DNA of 64,000 nucleotides, taken from contig NZ_BMXJ01000004.1 in the NCBI RefSeq assembly GCF_014651695.1, positions 492,076 through 556,075 of the forward strand, given 5' to 3'. Source of the DNA: Nocardiopsis terrae. Its GTDB lineage: Bacteria > Actinomycetota > Actinomycetes > Streptosporangiales > Streptosporangiaceae. The notes under the pieces are model-generated. The model searched no databases, was not told the DNA's origin, and saw only the letters and a program-made list of their open reading frames with translations. Positions 48,668 to 57,248 of this stretch are shown piece by piece. Position 1 is the first letter of the stretch. Each line of letters opens with the position of its first letter. The position numbers and the translations under genes were made by a program.

Positions 48668-48681
48668 TGCAACCGTTTGCA
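48668..48681. promoter_or_regulatory. second LacI-type/cre-like operator
   Basis: TGCAACCGTTTGCA fits the LacI-family pattern TGNAANCGNTNNCA and is a near-perfect palindrome. It lies 19 bp upstream of the first site, so cooperative binding near the pectate lyase promoter is plausible. Confidence 0.6.
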
Positions 48682-49050
48682 AAGCGATCGGACGCCTCTG
48701 CGGCCCCACAAGCCCGTGTACTGCGGATTCACCGGAATCGGGCGCCGAATTCGGAACCGGGTACCCCAAATCGTGCAACCGCTTGGACACCTCGCCGATA
48801 CCGGGAGGCGGCCAAGACAAGCCCGAAAGGGGCAACGGAGGCTCTCAGGCGGTGACTGGGAGCGGTCCGACCGCATCGTTAAGAGCAGGCCCCGGTCCTC
48901 CCGAAGGCTCGACAGCAGGGCACGTAACCCGCGAGTAACTCAGCTGGGGTTCGCGGTGGGTGTCGCACTTGTGGAAGCACGCCCCCCGGCCCGCGGCAGC
49001 CCTCCGAATCCACTTCCGGAAACACACGGACCGGACGTCCCCGCCGACCC
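48682..49050. other. intergenic region, nothing further recognised
   Basis: About 370 bp between the pectate lyase control region and the broken recombinase gene. No gene or RNA that I can support. Confidence 0.4.
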
Positions 49051-49670
49051 GTGGAGCTTCCCGACGACCTGGCGGCCGAACTCGCCGCGTTCACCGACCG
49101 GCTGGCCGCCGCCACCGACCTCGGAGCGGCCGCCCGCGACAAGTACCGACGCAGCACTGCCGCCTTCCTCACCTGGCTCGCCGAAGCCCGCGAGGCCGGC
49201 GCCCTGGACGTAGCCGACATCCGCCTCTCAGCGAGGAAGGGGAGCGTGCGGGTGCGCGGGAAAGGACGGTTGGGCGGCAAGGACCGCGCCGTGCCGCTGC
49301 ACGCCCAGGCCCGCGCCACCCTCGAGGCACTGCTCGACGAGCTCGGCCGCCCCACCGCGGGCCCGCTGATCCGCAACCGTGACGGCGCAGGCCTGTCCAC
49401 CCGGTCCGCCAACACCGTCGTGTCCGCGCTCGGGGCCACGGCGGGGGTCGGGCCGGCCGACGACGGCGAGGCGTTCGGGCCGCACGTGCTGCGCCACACC
49501 CTCGGCACCGACCTGGTGCGCGGGCACGGCGGCCTCGCCTCTGAGCCGGTCGACGTGGTGCTGGTCGCGGAGCTGACGGGCCACGCTGATTGAACACCAC
49601 CCGCCGCTACGCCCTGCCCGCGGAGGCGGACAAGGCTCGTGCCCTGGAGGTACTCACCACCGACCGGTGA
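49051..49670 (+). pseudogene. tyrosine recombinase/integrase with internal deletion and frameshift
   Basis: From GTG 49051 the N-terminal core-binding helices read normally (ELPDDLAAELAAFTDRLAAA; DKYRRSTAAFLTWLAEA). The sequence then jumps to ALDVADIRLSARKGSVRVRG, omitting ~100 residues with the first catalytic Arg. The HxLRH box (PHVLRHTLGTDLV) and LTGHAD remain. A 1 nt loss creates a TGA at 49591. The normal tail LNTTRRYALPAEADKARALE continues in the next frame to 49670, carrying the Tyr nucleophile. The enzyme must be inactive. Confidence 0.82.
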
Positions 49671-49788
49671 GGTTCAGCTGCGTTTGCGGCTGGTGACACG
49701 TTCGTTAACGGCACCCCGACAAGCGAGCGTCAGGCCCGGATCCTCGCAGGGATCGCCGAGAGCGCCGTAGAGGCGGCAGAATCGGCGT

Positions 49789-51927
49789 ATGCGACGTATG
49801 CGGGTGTGGGTCCTGGCGACCATCGGGGCGGCTCTGCTGCTGGTGTTGGGAGCTTCCCTGCTGTTGCCCGGTCTGGAGGAGCTCTCCTGGGCTGCGGGGG
49901 CCGGCTCCTTCGTCCTGGCCGCCGCAGCCATGGCCCTGGCCTGGACACCCCCAAAACGCGCCTCCACCCCTCTGGCGCAGGCGCCCGAACCGGAACCGGC
50001 GGGGGCGGGGGTGAACAACCGCATGGGTGAGAACCACGGGGTCTCGATCCAGGCCGGCGCCATCCACGGACCGGTCACCGTGAACACCCCACCCGCCCAG
50101 GCGGGGGCGCCGGTGCCGGGCTGGGTGGAGATAGCCCTGCCCGTCCACCAGGCCGATGCCCGTGACCTGGGCGCCCACGACGCCCTGCCCGGCGCTGAGG
50201 ACGCGGGGCTGCCCCCTTACGTGGCCCGCGATGTGGACGACGAACTCGACCGGCGGCTGAGTGCGGCCGCGGAGCACCCGCGCGGCGGGATGGTGTTGGT
50301 GGCCGGCGCCTCCACCGCGGGCAAGACCCGCGCCCTAGCCGCCGCGCTGGCCCGCGCCCTGCCCGACCGGATGCTGGTGGCCCCGCCCGAGGACACCGAC
50401 CTGCGGTCTCTTCCCACCTGGCTCCAGGAGAGAACCAAGCGGAACCCACAGGGGTGGGTGGTGTGGTTGGACGATCTGGACCGCCACCTGAGCTCCTCGG
50501 GGCTAACCCCGGCCCTGGTCGCCGAACTGGGCCGGACCGGCGCGTTGGTGGCCGCCACCATCCGGCGGGAGCGGCTTGACTCCCTGCGCCCGAGCGCCAC
50601 CGACCCCGCCCCCGGCTCGGAGAGGGCGGGCTATGCGGTGCTCAAGACCCCACCGGTCGTCGTCAACCGCCGCTGGAGCCTGCCCGAGCGCGAACGCGCC
50701 CGTGCCAGCGCAGACGAACGCCTGGTCCAGGCTGCGGCCGATGAACGCTTCGGTGTGGCCGAGCAGCTGGCAGCCGGCCCCCTGCTGCAACAGGCCTGGC
50801 GCGATGGCCCCGACAGCGGCCACCCTCGTGGGTATGCACTGGTGGCCGCAGCCGTGGGTCTGGCCCAGGCCGGGGTGTCCAGCCCTCTGACCCGCGAACA
50901 GCTCCACACCGCCCACAGCGCCTACCTGCCCGATCCGCCTCCCCTGCCTGAGGAGACCGACCGGGCCTGGGAGTGGGCGACGCAACCCCGGAGCGGTCTG
51001 GCCGGTTTGCTGGTGCCCGCCGACCACGACGGCCTCCGGTGGCGGGCCTTTGACTACCTCACCCTGCCCGACCCCCTGCCCGACGCGGTGTGGCAGAACG
51101 CTCTGGACGCGGCCACCGACCAGGACCGCCTCGACGTCGGTCTCACGGCCTACCACGCAGACCGGGCCGACGTCGCCGAAACCGCCTGGCTCCGTGTCGC
51201 CCGGGAGGGCGACTCCCTCGCCATGTTCAACCTCGGGCAACTTCTGGAGAGGCGTGGTGAGACCGACGGGGCCGAGCACTGGTACCGGCGCGCCGCCCAG
51301 CAGGGCAACACCTTCGCCATGCACAACCTCCGGCTCCTCCTGACAGCGCGTGGTGAGACCGACGAGGCCGAGGACTGGTACCGGCGCGCCAACCGGGACG
51401 GCGACGGCCTGTCCACACTCGTTCTCGGGATGCTCCTGAAAGATCCTGGTGAGGCCGGTGAAGCCGAGGCCTGGAACCGGCTCCGGGCCCAGGAGGGCAG
51501 CACCTCCGCCATGTTCGATCTCGGGAACCTCCTGAAAGGGCGTGGTGAGACCGACGAGGCCGAGCACTGGTACCGGCACGCCGCCCAAGGGGGAAAAACC
51601 CTCGCCATGTTCGATCTCGGGAACCTCCTGGAGAGGCGTGGTGAGACCGACGAGGCCGAGCACTGGTACCGGCACGCCGCCCAGCAGGACGACCTGACCG
51701 CAATAGCCGCACCGGGCAAGCTCGGTCACCTCCTGAGAAAACAGGGCAGAACCAGGGAGGCGGAGGACTGGTACCGGCGTGCCGCCCAGGAGGGTTACAT
51801 CAGCGCCATGTCCGAGCTCGGGAACCTCCTGGAGAAGCGTGGTGAGACCGACGAGGCCGAGCACTGGTACCGGCGCGCCGAAGAGGGCGAGCGGCACCTG
51901 TGGGATAACTCCGAGGGCTTCCGGTAG
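49789..51927 (+). CDS. membrane-anchored P-loop NTPase with Sel1/TPR repeats
   Basis: 712 residues. Two N-terminal hydrophobic helices (VWVLATIGAALLLVLGASLL; WAAGAGSFVLAAAAMALAW), a short motif seen before many actinobacterial STAND ATPases (ENHGVSIQAGAIHGPVTVN), then a P-loop NTPase with Walker A GASTAGKT (173-180) and Walker B WVVWLDDLDRHL. The C-terminal third has about seven Sel1/TPR units of ~32-36 residues with the core GETDEAEHWYRRAAQ. Two units at 51511 and 51607 are almost identical over 96 bp, pointing to recent expansion. Probably a signalling or defence-type STAND protein; the trigger is unknown. Confidence 0.8.
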   Translation: MRRMRVWVLATIGAALLLVLGASLLLPGLEELSWAAGAGSFVLAAAAMALAWTPPKRASTPLAQAPEPEPAGAGVNNRMGENHGVSIQAGAIHGPVTVNTPPAQAGAPVPGWVEIALPVHQADARDLGAHDALPGAEDAGLPPYVARDVDDELDRRLSAAAEHPRGGMVLVAGASTAGKTRALAAALARALPDRMLVAPPEDTDLRSLPTWLQERTKRNPQGWVVWLDDLDRHLSSSGLTPALVAELGRTGALVAATIRRERLDSLRPSATDPAPGSERAGYAVLKTPPVVVNRRWSLPERERARASADERLVQAAADERFGVAEQLAAGPLLQQAWRDGPDSGHPRGYALVAAAVGLAQAGVSSPLTREQLHTAHSAYLPDPPPLPEETDRAWEWATQPRSGLAGLLVPADHDGLRWRAFDYLTLPDPLPDAVWQNALDAATDQDRLDVGLTAYHADRADVAETAWLRVAREGDSLAMFNLGQLLERRGETDGAEHWYRRAAQQGNTFAMHNLRLLLTARGETDEAEDWYRRANRDGDGLSTLVLGMLLKDPGEAGEAEAWNRLRAQEGSTSAMFDLGNLLKGRGETDEAEHWYRHAAQGGKTLAMFDLGNLLERRGETDEAEHWYRHAAQQDDLTAIAAPGKLGHLLRKQGRTREAEDWYRRAAQEGYISAMSELGNLLEKRGETDEAEHWYRRAEEGERHLWDNSEGFR

Positions 51928-52122
51928 TGGCGTCGTAAGACCGGTGAGGACGAGTAGCGGCGCGCTTCCCCGAAGGCTCCAGGAGCTACTGAAGCGCGAC
52001 CAGGCCGTTCGCCAGGAGGAACCTGAGGGCTTCTTCTCGCTGCTGGACTTCCCCGCGAGGACAGCCCTCAAGGGACTGGAGAACACCGCGAGTTCCGGGT
52101 CCCCCCGCAACCACTCTTGCAG
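51928..52122. other. decayed tail of the Sel1 repeat gene
   Basis: Just after the stop, 51928-51960 (GTGGCGTCGTAAGACCGGTG...) still resembles the repeat core GGCGTGGTGAGACCGACGAG. A further unit once followed and the present stop is secondary. Beyond it nothing is recognised. Confidence 0.55.
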
Positions 52123-52192
52123 AGGAAACGACGGAACAACCCGGCGAGGCGGCCGAAGGCCCCCGAGCAGGGCCGTTCCGGAATGGAGTGGA
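52123..52192. repeat. direct repeat, copy 1 (tRNA-proximal hairpin unit)
   Basis: AGGAAACGACGGAACAACCC...GCCGTTCCGGAATGGAGTGG resembles 52261-52329 at a 138 bp offset. Each copy can fold on itself (GGAAC.../...GTTCC type), so these may be duplicated transcription terminators of the minus-strand tRNA. Confidence 0.6.
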
Positions 52193-52209
52193 CCCTGGAC
52201 AACGTAACT

Positions 52210-52260
52210 ACAACCCGTGGGGCGAAGCCCCACACCGGGGGTCTGGGGGTCGCCCCCCAG
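52210..52260. terminator. tandem hairpins downstream of tRNA-Val
   Basis: Two compact hairpins, GTGGGGC-GAA-GCCCCAC and CTGGGGG-TCG-CCCCCCAG, lie between the two direct-repeat copies. They are plausible terminators for the tRNA transcript. Confidence 0.5.
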
Positions 52261-52329
52261 AAGAAACGACGGAACGACCCGGCGAGCGCGGTCACGCGCG
52301 AGCAGGGTCGTCCCGGAGTGGAGTGGGCG
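52261..52329. repeat. direct repeat, copy 2
   Basis: AAGAAACGACGGAACGACCC...GGGTCGTCCCGGAGTGGAGTGG. Its right end overlaps the 3' end of the tRNA gene by a few bases. Confidence 0.6.
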
Positions 52330-52397
52330 CGAAGGGACTCGAACCCCTGGCCTATTGCTTGTAAGGCAATTGCTCTAACCAACTGAGCTACGCGCCC
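52324..52397 (-). tRNA. tRNA-Val (anticodon TAC)
   Basis: The minus strand folds as a complete 74 nt tRNA. Acceptor GGGCGCG/CGCGCCC with discriminator A, D-arm GCTC...GAGC, anticodon stem ATTGC/GCAAT with loop CTTACAA (anticodon TAC, reads GUA), 5 nt variable loop, T-arm AGGGG-TTCGAGT-CCCTT. CCA is not encoded. Confidence 0.93.
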
Positions 52398-52450
52398 CGT
52401 GTGTGCGTCGCGAGCGATCATACCGCTTCTCGGCGGTCCTCGCGCCTGAT

Positions 52451-52918
52451 TTATCCGGCCAGCTCCCGGGCCTGGCGAAGGTACTCGGTGACGTCCCGGG
52501 GCTCACCGGCGGGGGTGTGCACGGTCCAGCGGACGGTGCCGTGGCCGTCGATGAGGAAGGTGCCCCGGCGGGCGACCCCGCGCTGCTCGTCGAAGACCCC
52601 GTAGTCCCGGGCGGTGGCGCCGTGCGGCCAGAAGTCGGACAGCAGCGCGAACGGGAAGTCCTCCCGGTCGGACCAGGTGCGCAGGGCGAAGGTGGAGTCG
52701 ACGGACACCGCGAGGACGGTGACGTCCAGTTCCTTGAACTCGGCGTGGTGCTCGCTGAGGTCGGCGAGCTCGCCGGAGCACACACCGGAGAAGGCCAGCG
52801 GGTAGAAGACCACGAGCACGGGCCCGCCGCGCAGGGAGCTCAGGAGGACCTCCTGGCCGTACTGGTCCCGGAGGGCGATCTCGGGCGCGCTGGCGCCCGT
52901 GGAGACGGTGTCGGTCAT
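52451..52918 (-). CDS. peroxiredoxin, AhpE/BCP-like
   Basis: 155 residues of the thioredoxin-fold peroxiredoxin family. The peroxidatic Cys47 lies in FYPLAFSGVCSGELADL, the usual PxxxxxC context. FLIDGHGTVRWTVHTPAGEP and a conserved Trp/Phe pattern complete the fold. No resolving Cys is visible, so it is a 1-Cys type like mycobacterial AhpE. It reduces peroxides in the cytoplasm. The same neighbour order, AhpE-like next to DUF3052, is common in actinobacteria. Confidence 0.92.
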   Translation of the reverse strand: MTDTVSTGASAPEIALRDQYGQEVLLSSLRGGPVLVVFYPLAFSGVCSGELADLSEHHAEFKELDVTVLAVSVDSTFALRTWSDREDFPFALLSDFWPHGATARDYGVFDEQRGVARRGTFLIDGHGTVRWTVHTPAGEPRDVTEYLRQARELAG

Positions 52919-52955
52919 ACTCGCGTTCGCGTTCGTCGGCGTACAGGCCGGTATC

Positions 52956-52979
52956 GGCGCCCGCCGTTCAGCGGGCGCC
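52956..52979. terminator. 9 bp hairpin past the DUF3052 gene
   Basis: GGCGCCCGC (52956-52964) pairs with GCGGGCGCC (52971-52979). It lies about 70 nt past the stop of the minus-strand DUF3052 gene. Confidence 0.6.
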
Positions 52980-53051
52980 CTTCAGCGCCGCGCGTCTTTT
53001 CCTGCCGGGACGCGCGGCACCGGACGTCTCACCCGGTGCGGGTGCCGACCG

Positions 53052-53477
53052 TCACCTCTTGGGGACGACCAGGCGGATGCCCGACCAGTCGGCACCGATG
53101 CTGACCGCACTGGTCTGGGACAGGCCCGAGGTGTTGGCCGCCTCGGCGACGTCGTTGGGGGACACGTGCAGATCACGTCCGGCCTTCGGGGTCAGGACCA
53201 GGATGGTCCCGCCGTCGGCGATGGTGGTCACCGTGTCCATCAGTGCGTCGGTGAGGTCGCCCTCCTCGTCGGACCGCCACCACAGCAGGGCCGCGTCGAC
53301 GTCGCCGTCGTACTCCTCGTCGACCAGCGCCTCGCCCGTGAGTTCGGCGATGGATGCGCGCAGTCCCTCGTCGACGTCGTCGTCGAACCCGAATTCCTGC
53401 ACCACCTGACCCGGCTTGATTCCGAGTCGGTCAGCCAAGCCGCGTTCGCTTTGTGCCTGGCCCGCGGTCGCGCTCAC
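53052..53477 (-). CDS. DUF3052 family protein
   Basis: 141 residues, acidic, cytoplasmic. It matches the actinobacterial DUF3052 family: LADRLGIKPGQVVQEFGFDD, DVDAALLWWRSDEEGDLTDA, LMDTVTTIADGGTILVLTPK and DWSGIRLVVPKR. The function is unknown. It is conserved as a single-copy gene in many actinomycetes, often near the AhpE peroxiredoxin, as here. Confidence 0.9.
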   Translation of the reverse strand: MSATAGQAQSERGLADRLGIKPGQVVQEFGFDDDVDEGLRASIAELTGEALVDEEYDGDVDAALLWWRSDEEGDLTDALMDTVTTIADGGTILVLTPKAGRDLHVSPNDVAEAANTSGLSQTSAVSIGADWSGIRLVVPKR

Positions 53478-53658
53478 GAAAGTTCTCCTCCACAGATGGT
53501 TTTTCTCAATCTTGCCTGCACGAAGCAGTTGTCACAACGATGCCGGGCTTTTCGGTCGCCCGTCACGTGGGTCCGTAACCATCGCTGATGGCCTAGTTCA
53601 CACGCTACTGGCATCTCCCGTCAACGCGCGGCCGAACCCGGCACGCGTCGGCTTCCGT

Positions 53659-54069
53659 TCATTCCGACCTCAGGTAGGACAGCCGCACCCGTCGGTCCGG
53701 GTTGTCCACGTTCAGGTCGACGAACGCGATGGACTGCCACGTTCCCAGTTCGAGTCTGCCGGAAAGGACGGGCACCGTGGTCTGGGGAGCGACGTACGCC
53801 GGCATGACGTGTGAACGCCCGTGTCCCTGGGAGCCGTGCTTGTGGCGCCAACGGTCGTCGGCCGGCAACAGGTCGTCCAGGGAGGCCAGGAGGTCGTCGT
53901 CGGACCCCGCCCCGAGTTCGATGATGGCCACACCCGCGGTCGCGTGCGGGACGAAGACGTTGAGCAGGCCGTCGCCACCGCTGCGGGCGACGAAGTCGCT
54001 GCACTGCCCGGTGATGTCGGTGATGCTCTCCGATCCGCCGGTGTGCAGCTCAAGGATCTGTGTCCGCAT
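53659..54069 (-). CDS. YjbQ family protein (UPF0047)
   Basis: 136 residues from ATG 54069 (GAAGG upstream). The YjbQ/UPF0047 signature is clear: LLNVFVPHATAGVAIIELGA, HGSQGHGRSHVMPAYVAPQT and LGTWQSIAFVDLNVDNPDRR. The family is conserved across life; some members have weak thiamine-phosphate-synthase activity. It is divergent from the PhoD-like phosphatase gene. Confidence 0.9.
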   Translation of the reverse strand: MRTQILELHTGGSESITDITGQCSDFVARSGGDGLLNVFVPHATAGVAIIELGAGSDDDLLASLDDLLPADDRWRHKHGSQGHGRSHVMPAYVAPQTTVPVLSGRLELGTWQSIAFVDLNVDNPDRRVRLSYLRSE

Positions 54070-54197
54070 AGCGCCACCTTCGCGCAGCCGGGCCCCGGGC
54101 GCAACCATCGCATGTCAACCGTGCGTGGCCGCGAGCTGCGCGAAGGGTCCATACTCGTCGTCGACGTGTGTGAAACTGGTCGAAAGAAGGGAAAAGG

Positions 54198-55889
54198 GTG
54201 ACTGTCTCGTTACTTTTGGGCCCCGTGCTGCGGCATGTGGGACCCACCACCGCAACGGTGTGGGTGGAGACGGACGCGCCCTGTGACGTCCGGATCCGTG
54301 TGGACGGCGGGGCGGTCCACGCCGCCCGGACCTTCACGGTCCACGGCCACCACTACGCCGTGTGCGAAATCGACGGCCTCCCCACCGGTGCGGTCCTTCC
54401 CTACGAGGTCTTCCTCGGCGAGGACCGGGTCTGGCCCGAACCCGACAACTCCCTGCCGCCGAGTGTCCTGCGCACGCTCTGCCCGCAGGCGCCCACCCGG
54501 CTGCTGTACGGTTCCTGCCGCGCCCCCACCGGGGACACACCCGAGGGGCTGGTCCGCTACGGGCCCGACATGCTCCGCGCGAGCGCGCGCCGGCTGGCCC
54601 GGGAGGGTTTCGACTCAGCCGACGAGAACCTGGTGCTGCTGCTGATCGGCGACCAGGTCTACGCCGACGAGGTCCAGGAGCCGATGCGCGCCTTCCTCAG
54701 GCGGGTGCGCCGCACCGACTCCGGTGACGACGCCTCCGGTGACGACGCGCCCGAGGACGAGGTGGTGCGCTACGACGAGTACGCCGAGCTCTACCGGCAG
54801 GCCTGGTCCGACCCCCAGGTGCGGTGGCTGCTGTCGACCGTCCCCACCCTGATGGTCTTCGACGACCACGACATCCGCGACGACTGGAACACCTCGGCGG
54901 CCTGGCGGCGCGGCATGGACGAGCGTCCGTGGTGGCGCACCCGGGTGACGAGCGGACTCGGCGCCTACTGGGTGTACCAGCACGTGGGGAACCTCTCCCC
55001 CGACGCGCGGGCCGAGGACCCGCTGTGGGCCGCGGTCCGCGACCACCGGGAGCGCGGCGCCGACGCCGGGGACACCCTCGACTCCTTCGCCTGGCGGGCC
55101 CACGAGGAGCCGTCCTCCTACCGGTGGAGCCACCGCCACGACGTGGGCGGTGTCCGGATCCTGGTGGCCGACACCCGCTGCAACCGGGCCCTGGGCGAGG
55201 GCGACCCCTCCGACGGCTCCCGGTCCATCCTCGGCTCCGAGGGGCACGACTGGCTCGACGAGAACCTCACCGGCGGCCCGGAGCACATCGTCGTGGCCTC
55301 CACCGTCCCGGTCCTGCTGCCGCCGCCGGTCCACCACCTGGAGGCCTGGAACGAGGCGGTGTGCGGCGGCGCCTGGGGGGCGGCGGCGCGCGGCCCCGCG
55401 GAAAGGCTCCGCCAGGCCCTGGACCTGGAGCACTGGGGCGCCTTCCAGTACTCCTTCCACCGCCTGGCCGACGCACTGCTCGACGTCGCCCGGGGCGGAC
55501 GCGGCCCGGCCCCCGCCACCGTCCTCCTGCTCAGCGGGGACGTCCACTTCTCCTACCTGGCCCGCGCCCGCGCCCGCGCGGGAGGAGGGACGACGTCCCG
55601 GGTGACCCAGCTGGTCTCCTCCGCGCTGTGCAACCAGCTCCCCCCGAACTTCCGCCGCGCCGCCGCCCTCTCCGCGAGCTGGCCCTTCCATCTGGCCGGG
55701 CTGGTCATGACACGGCTGGCCGGGGTGCGCCGCAGCCCGCTGTCGTGGCGTCTGGCCGGGCGCCCCCACTTCGGCAACACCATCGGTGAGGTGGCCTTCG
55801 ACGGCCGTGAGGCCGAGGCGCGCTGGTACCACTGCCCGCAGGGCGGCGGCGAAGCCCTGCCCGAGGTGCACCGCCGCGCCCGGGTCTGA
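54198..55889 (+). CDS. PhoD-like alkaline phosphatase/phosphodiesterase family protein
   Basis: 563 residues from GTG 54198. An N-terminal Ig-like domain (LLGPVLRHVGPTTATVWVET) precedes a PhoD-type metallophosphatase domain: RLLYGSCRAP, LLLIGDQVYADEV, MVFDDHDIRDDWN, LLSGDVHFSYLARA. Unlike classical PhoD there is no Tat signal peptide, so it is probably cytoplasmic. A short Asp/Ser-rich repeat (GDDASGDDAPEDE) interrupts the domain near residue 178. Ca/Fe-dependent phosphoester hydrolysis is expected. Confidence 0.9.
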   Translation: MTVSLLLGPVLRHVGPTTATVWVETDAPCDVRIRVDGGAVHAARTFTVHGHHYAVCEIDGLPTGAVLPYEVFLGEDRVWPEPDNSLPPSVLRTLCPQAPTRLLYGSCRAPTGDTPEGLVRYGPDMLRASARRLAREGFDSADENLVLLLIGDQVYADEVQEPMRAFLRRVRRTDSGDDASGDDAPEDEVVRYDEYAELYRQAWSDPQVRWLLSTVPTLMVFDDHDIRDDWNTSAAWRRGMDERPWWRTRVTSGLGAYWVYQHVGNLSPDARAEDPLWAAVRDHRERGADAGDTLDSFAWRAHEEPSSYRWSHRHDVGGVRILVADTRCNRALGEGDPSDGSRSILGSEGHDWLDENLTGGPEHIVVASTVPVLLPPPVHHLEAWNEAVCGGAWGAAARGPAERLRQALDLEHWGAFQYSFHRLADALLDVARGGRGPAPATVLLLSGDVHFSYLARARARAGGGTTSRVTQLVSSALCNQLPPNFRRAAALSASWPFHLAGLVMTRLAGVRRSPLSWRLAGRPHFGNTIGEVAFDGREAEARWYHCPQGGGEALPEVHRRARV

Positions 55890-55962
55890 GCCCCGGGGAT
55901 CGGAACCGCTCTCCCGCGACCGCCGCCGGGGACTCCGGGGGCGTCCGGTCGGCGGACGAAGC

Positions 55963-55990
55963 CCGGCGGCGCCCGGGCGGGCGCCGCCGG
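55963..55990. terminator. perfect 12 bp bidirectional terminator
   Basis: CCGGCGGCGCCC (55963-55974) pairs with GGGCGCCGCCGG (55979-55990) with a 4 nt loop, between convergent genes. Confidence 0.75.
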
Positions 55991-55995
55991 ACCGG

Positions 55996-57075
55996 TCAGG
56001 GCTTGTTGGAGCGGGGAGGCCGGGTGGTGTGGGGGCCGCGGCGTCTGCGCCGGACTCCCAGGCCGAGCGCGCCGCCCTGTTCGAGGATCTGCCGGGCGGC
56101 CCGGTTCACCGTGCCGCGGGTCCCGGTCGCCGGGACGGGAGTGCCCTCGGAAGCGGCCGGTTCGGGTTTGGGGAGGAGCGCGGTGGGCTCGTTGTCCTCG
56201 TTACCGGTCTCCTCCGGCAGCGCGTGGAGCCTGCGGGTGCGCTGCAGCCCGGACTCCCCGGTGCCGGATCCGCTGCCGGACGCCTCCGGTGCGGGGGCCG
56301 CGGTCTCGGTCGGGTTGAGCTTCTCCTCCCGCACGGCCTCCTTCCACGCCTTCTCCTGCTGCTGGTCCTGCTCCTTCTGCTGGGCCAGGCGGCGGTCCCG
56401 GTCGGCCCGCCAGGCGCGGTAGGAGCGGGCCAGCGGGGTGGCGACCGGCCAGGTGACCCTGGCCGGACGGGACAGCGCGTGCCACAGGTAGGCCGTGGTG
56501 CCCCAGGCCTCCATGGCACGGCGCGCCTTGGTGATGGTGAAGAAGGTGGGCACGGCCAGCAGCAGTTGCGGCCAGGCCAGGGCCAGCGCGGCGAACAGCG
56601 GGTACATGCCGCCGCCCGCGACCGCGGCGGCCGCACCGATCACCATCGGCACCAGGGCCAGCGCCACCCGCAGCTGGGTGAACTGGCGGAAGCGGTGCAG
56701 GGAACGGCGGGCCGACACCGGCGGGGCCAGGCCCTCCGGCAGCGGTGTGGGTTGCACGAGCATGGCGAGCAGCATCGTTCCCACCCCCACACTGGCGGCG
56801 AGCAGGATCGTCCAACCGGCGGCGGAGAACGTCCCTCCCACCATGAGGTAGACCAGCCCCAGGACCGGAATCGGCGCGGGGAGCCAGAACAGCACCCGTC
56901 TGCGCAGCTCGCCCTCCTGAGTGGGCTGGAGAACGAAATCGATCACCGGGCGTAGTATCCGGAACCTCTTCCTCGGTCGCTCGACCACAGCGTTGGACCC
57001 CCCAAGAACGTCGTGACGAGGCGGTGCGGGGAGCGTCGCCCGAGGGTTTTCGTCGCCTCTTGGCTCCACCTGCAT
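55996..57075 (-). CDS. multi-pass membrane protein of unknown function
   Basis: About 359 residues from ATG 57075; a GTG at 57123 would add 16. Two pairs of hydrophobic helices ([80 protein letters not shown]) are followed by a Lys/Gln/Glu-rich coiled-coil stretch (DRRLAQQKEQDQQQEKAWKE) and a long disordered Pro/Glu tail ending in Arg-rich sequence. I do not recognise a named family. Its neighbour is FasR. Confidence 0.75.
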   Translation of the reverse strand: MQVEPRGDENPRATLPAPPRHDVLGGSNAVVERPRKRFRILRPVIDFVLQPTQEGELRRRVLFWLPAPIPVLGLVYLMVGGTFSAAGWTILLAASVGVGTMLLAMLVQPTPLPEGLAPPVSARRSLHRFRQFTQLRVALALVPMVIGAAAAVAGGGMYPLFAALALAWPQLLLAVPTFFTITKARRAMEAWGTTAYLWHALSRPARVTWPVATPLARSYRAWRADRDRRLAQQKEQDQQQEKAWKEAVREEKLNPTETAAPAPEASGSGSGTGESGLQRTRRLHALPEETGNEDNEPTALLPKPEPAASEGTPVPATGTRGTVNRAARQILEQGGALGLGVRRRRRGPHTTRPPRSNKP

Positions 57076-57248
57076 CCCGCCCGTATCAAAGCTATCTCTT
57101 TCGCCTGGTCCCCGGGCGCACACGGTCAGTTACAGGCATACCCGGCGCTGGTGAAACTTCCATAAGGCAGCCGAAATAGCAGGCAACGATAAGATTACGA
57201 CGTACCGGCGGGCTCCGTCACGGTTATGCCTGATACCGGTGAGGCGAA

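Noticed and set aside
48623..48876. Short open frames over the pectate lyase control region
   Set aside because: They overlap the LacI-type operators, differ between frames without homology, and lack ribosome sites.
51180..51927. Regular DNA repeats suggestive of a CRISPR array
   Set aside because: The repeats are in frame, encode Sel1/TPR units, and have no unique spacers.
52324..52397. Attachment-site duplicate of tRNA-Val within the window
   Set aside because: I found no second copy of the tRNA 3' segment near the broken recombinase, so integration at this tRNA is not claimed.
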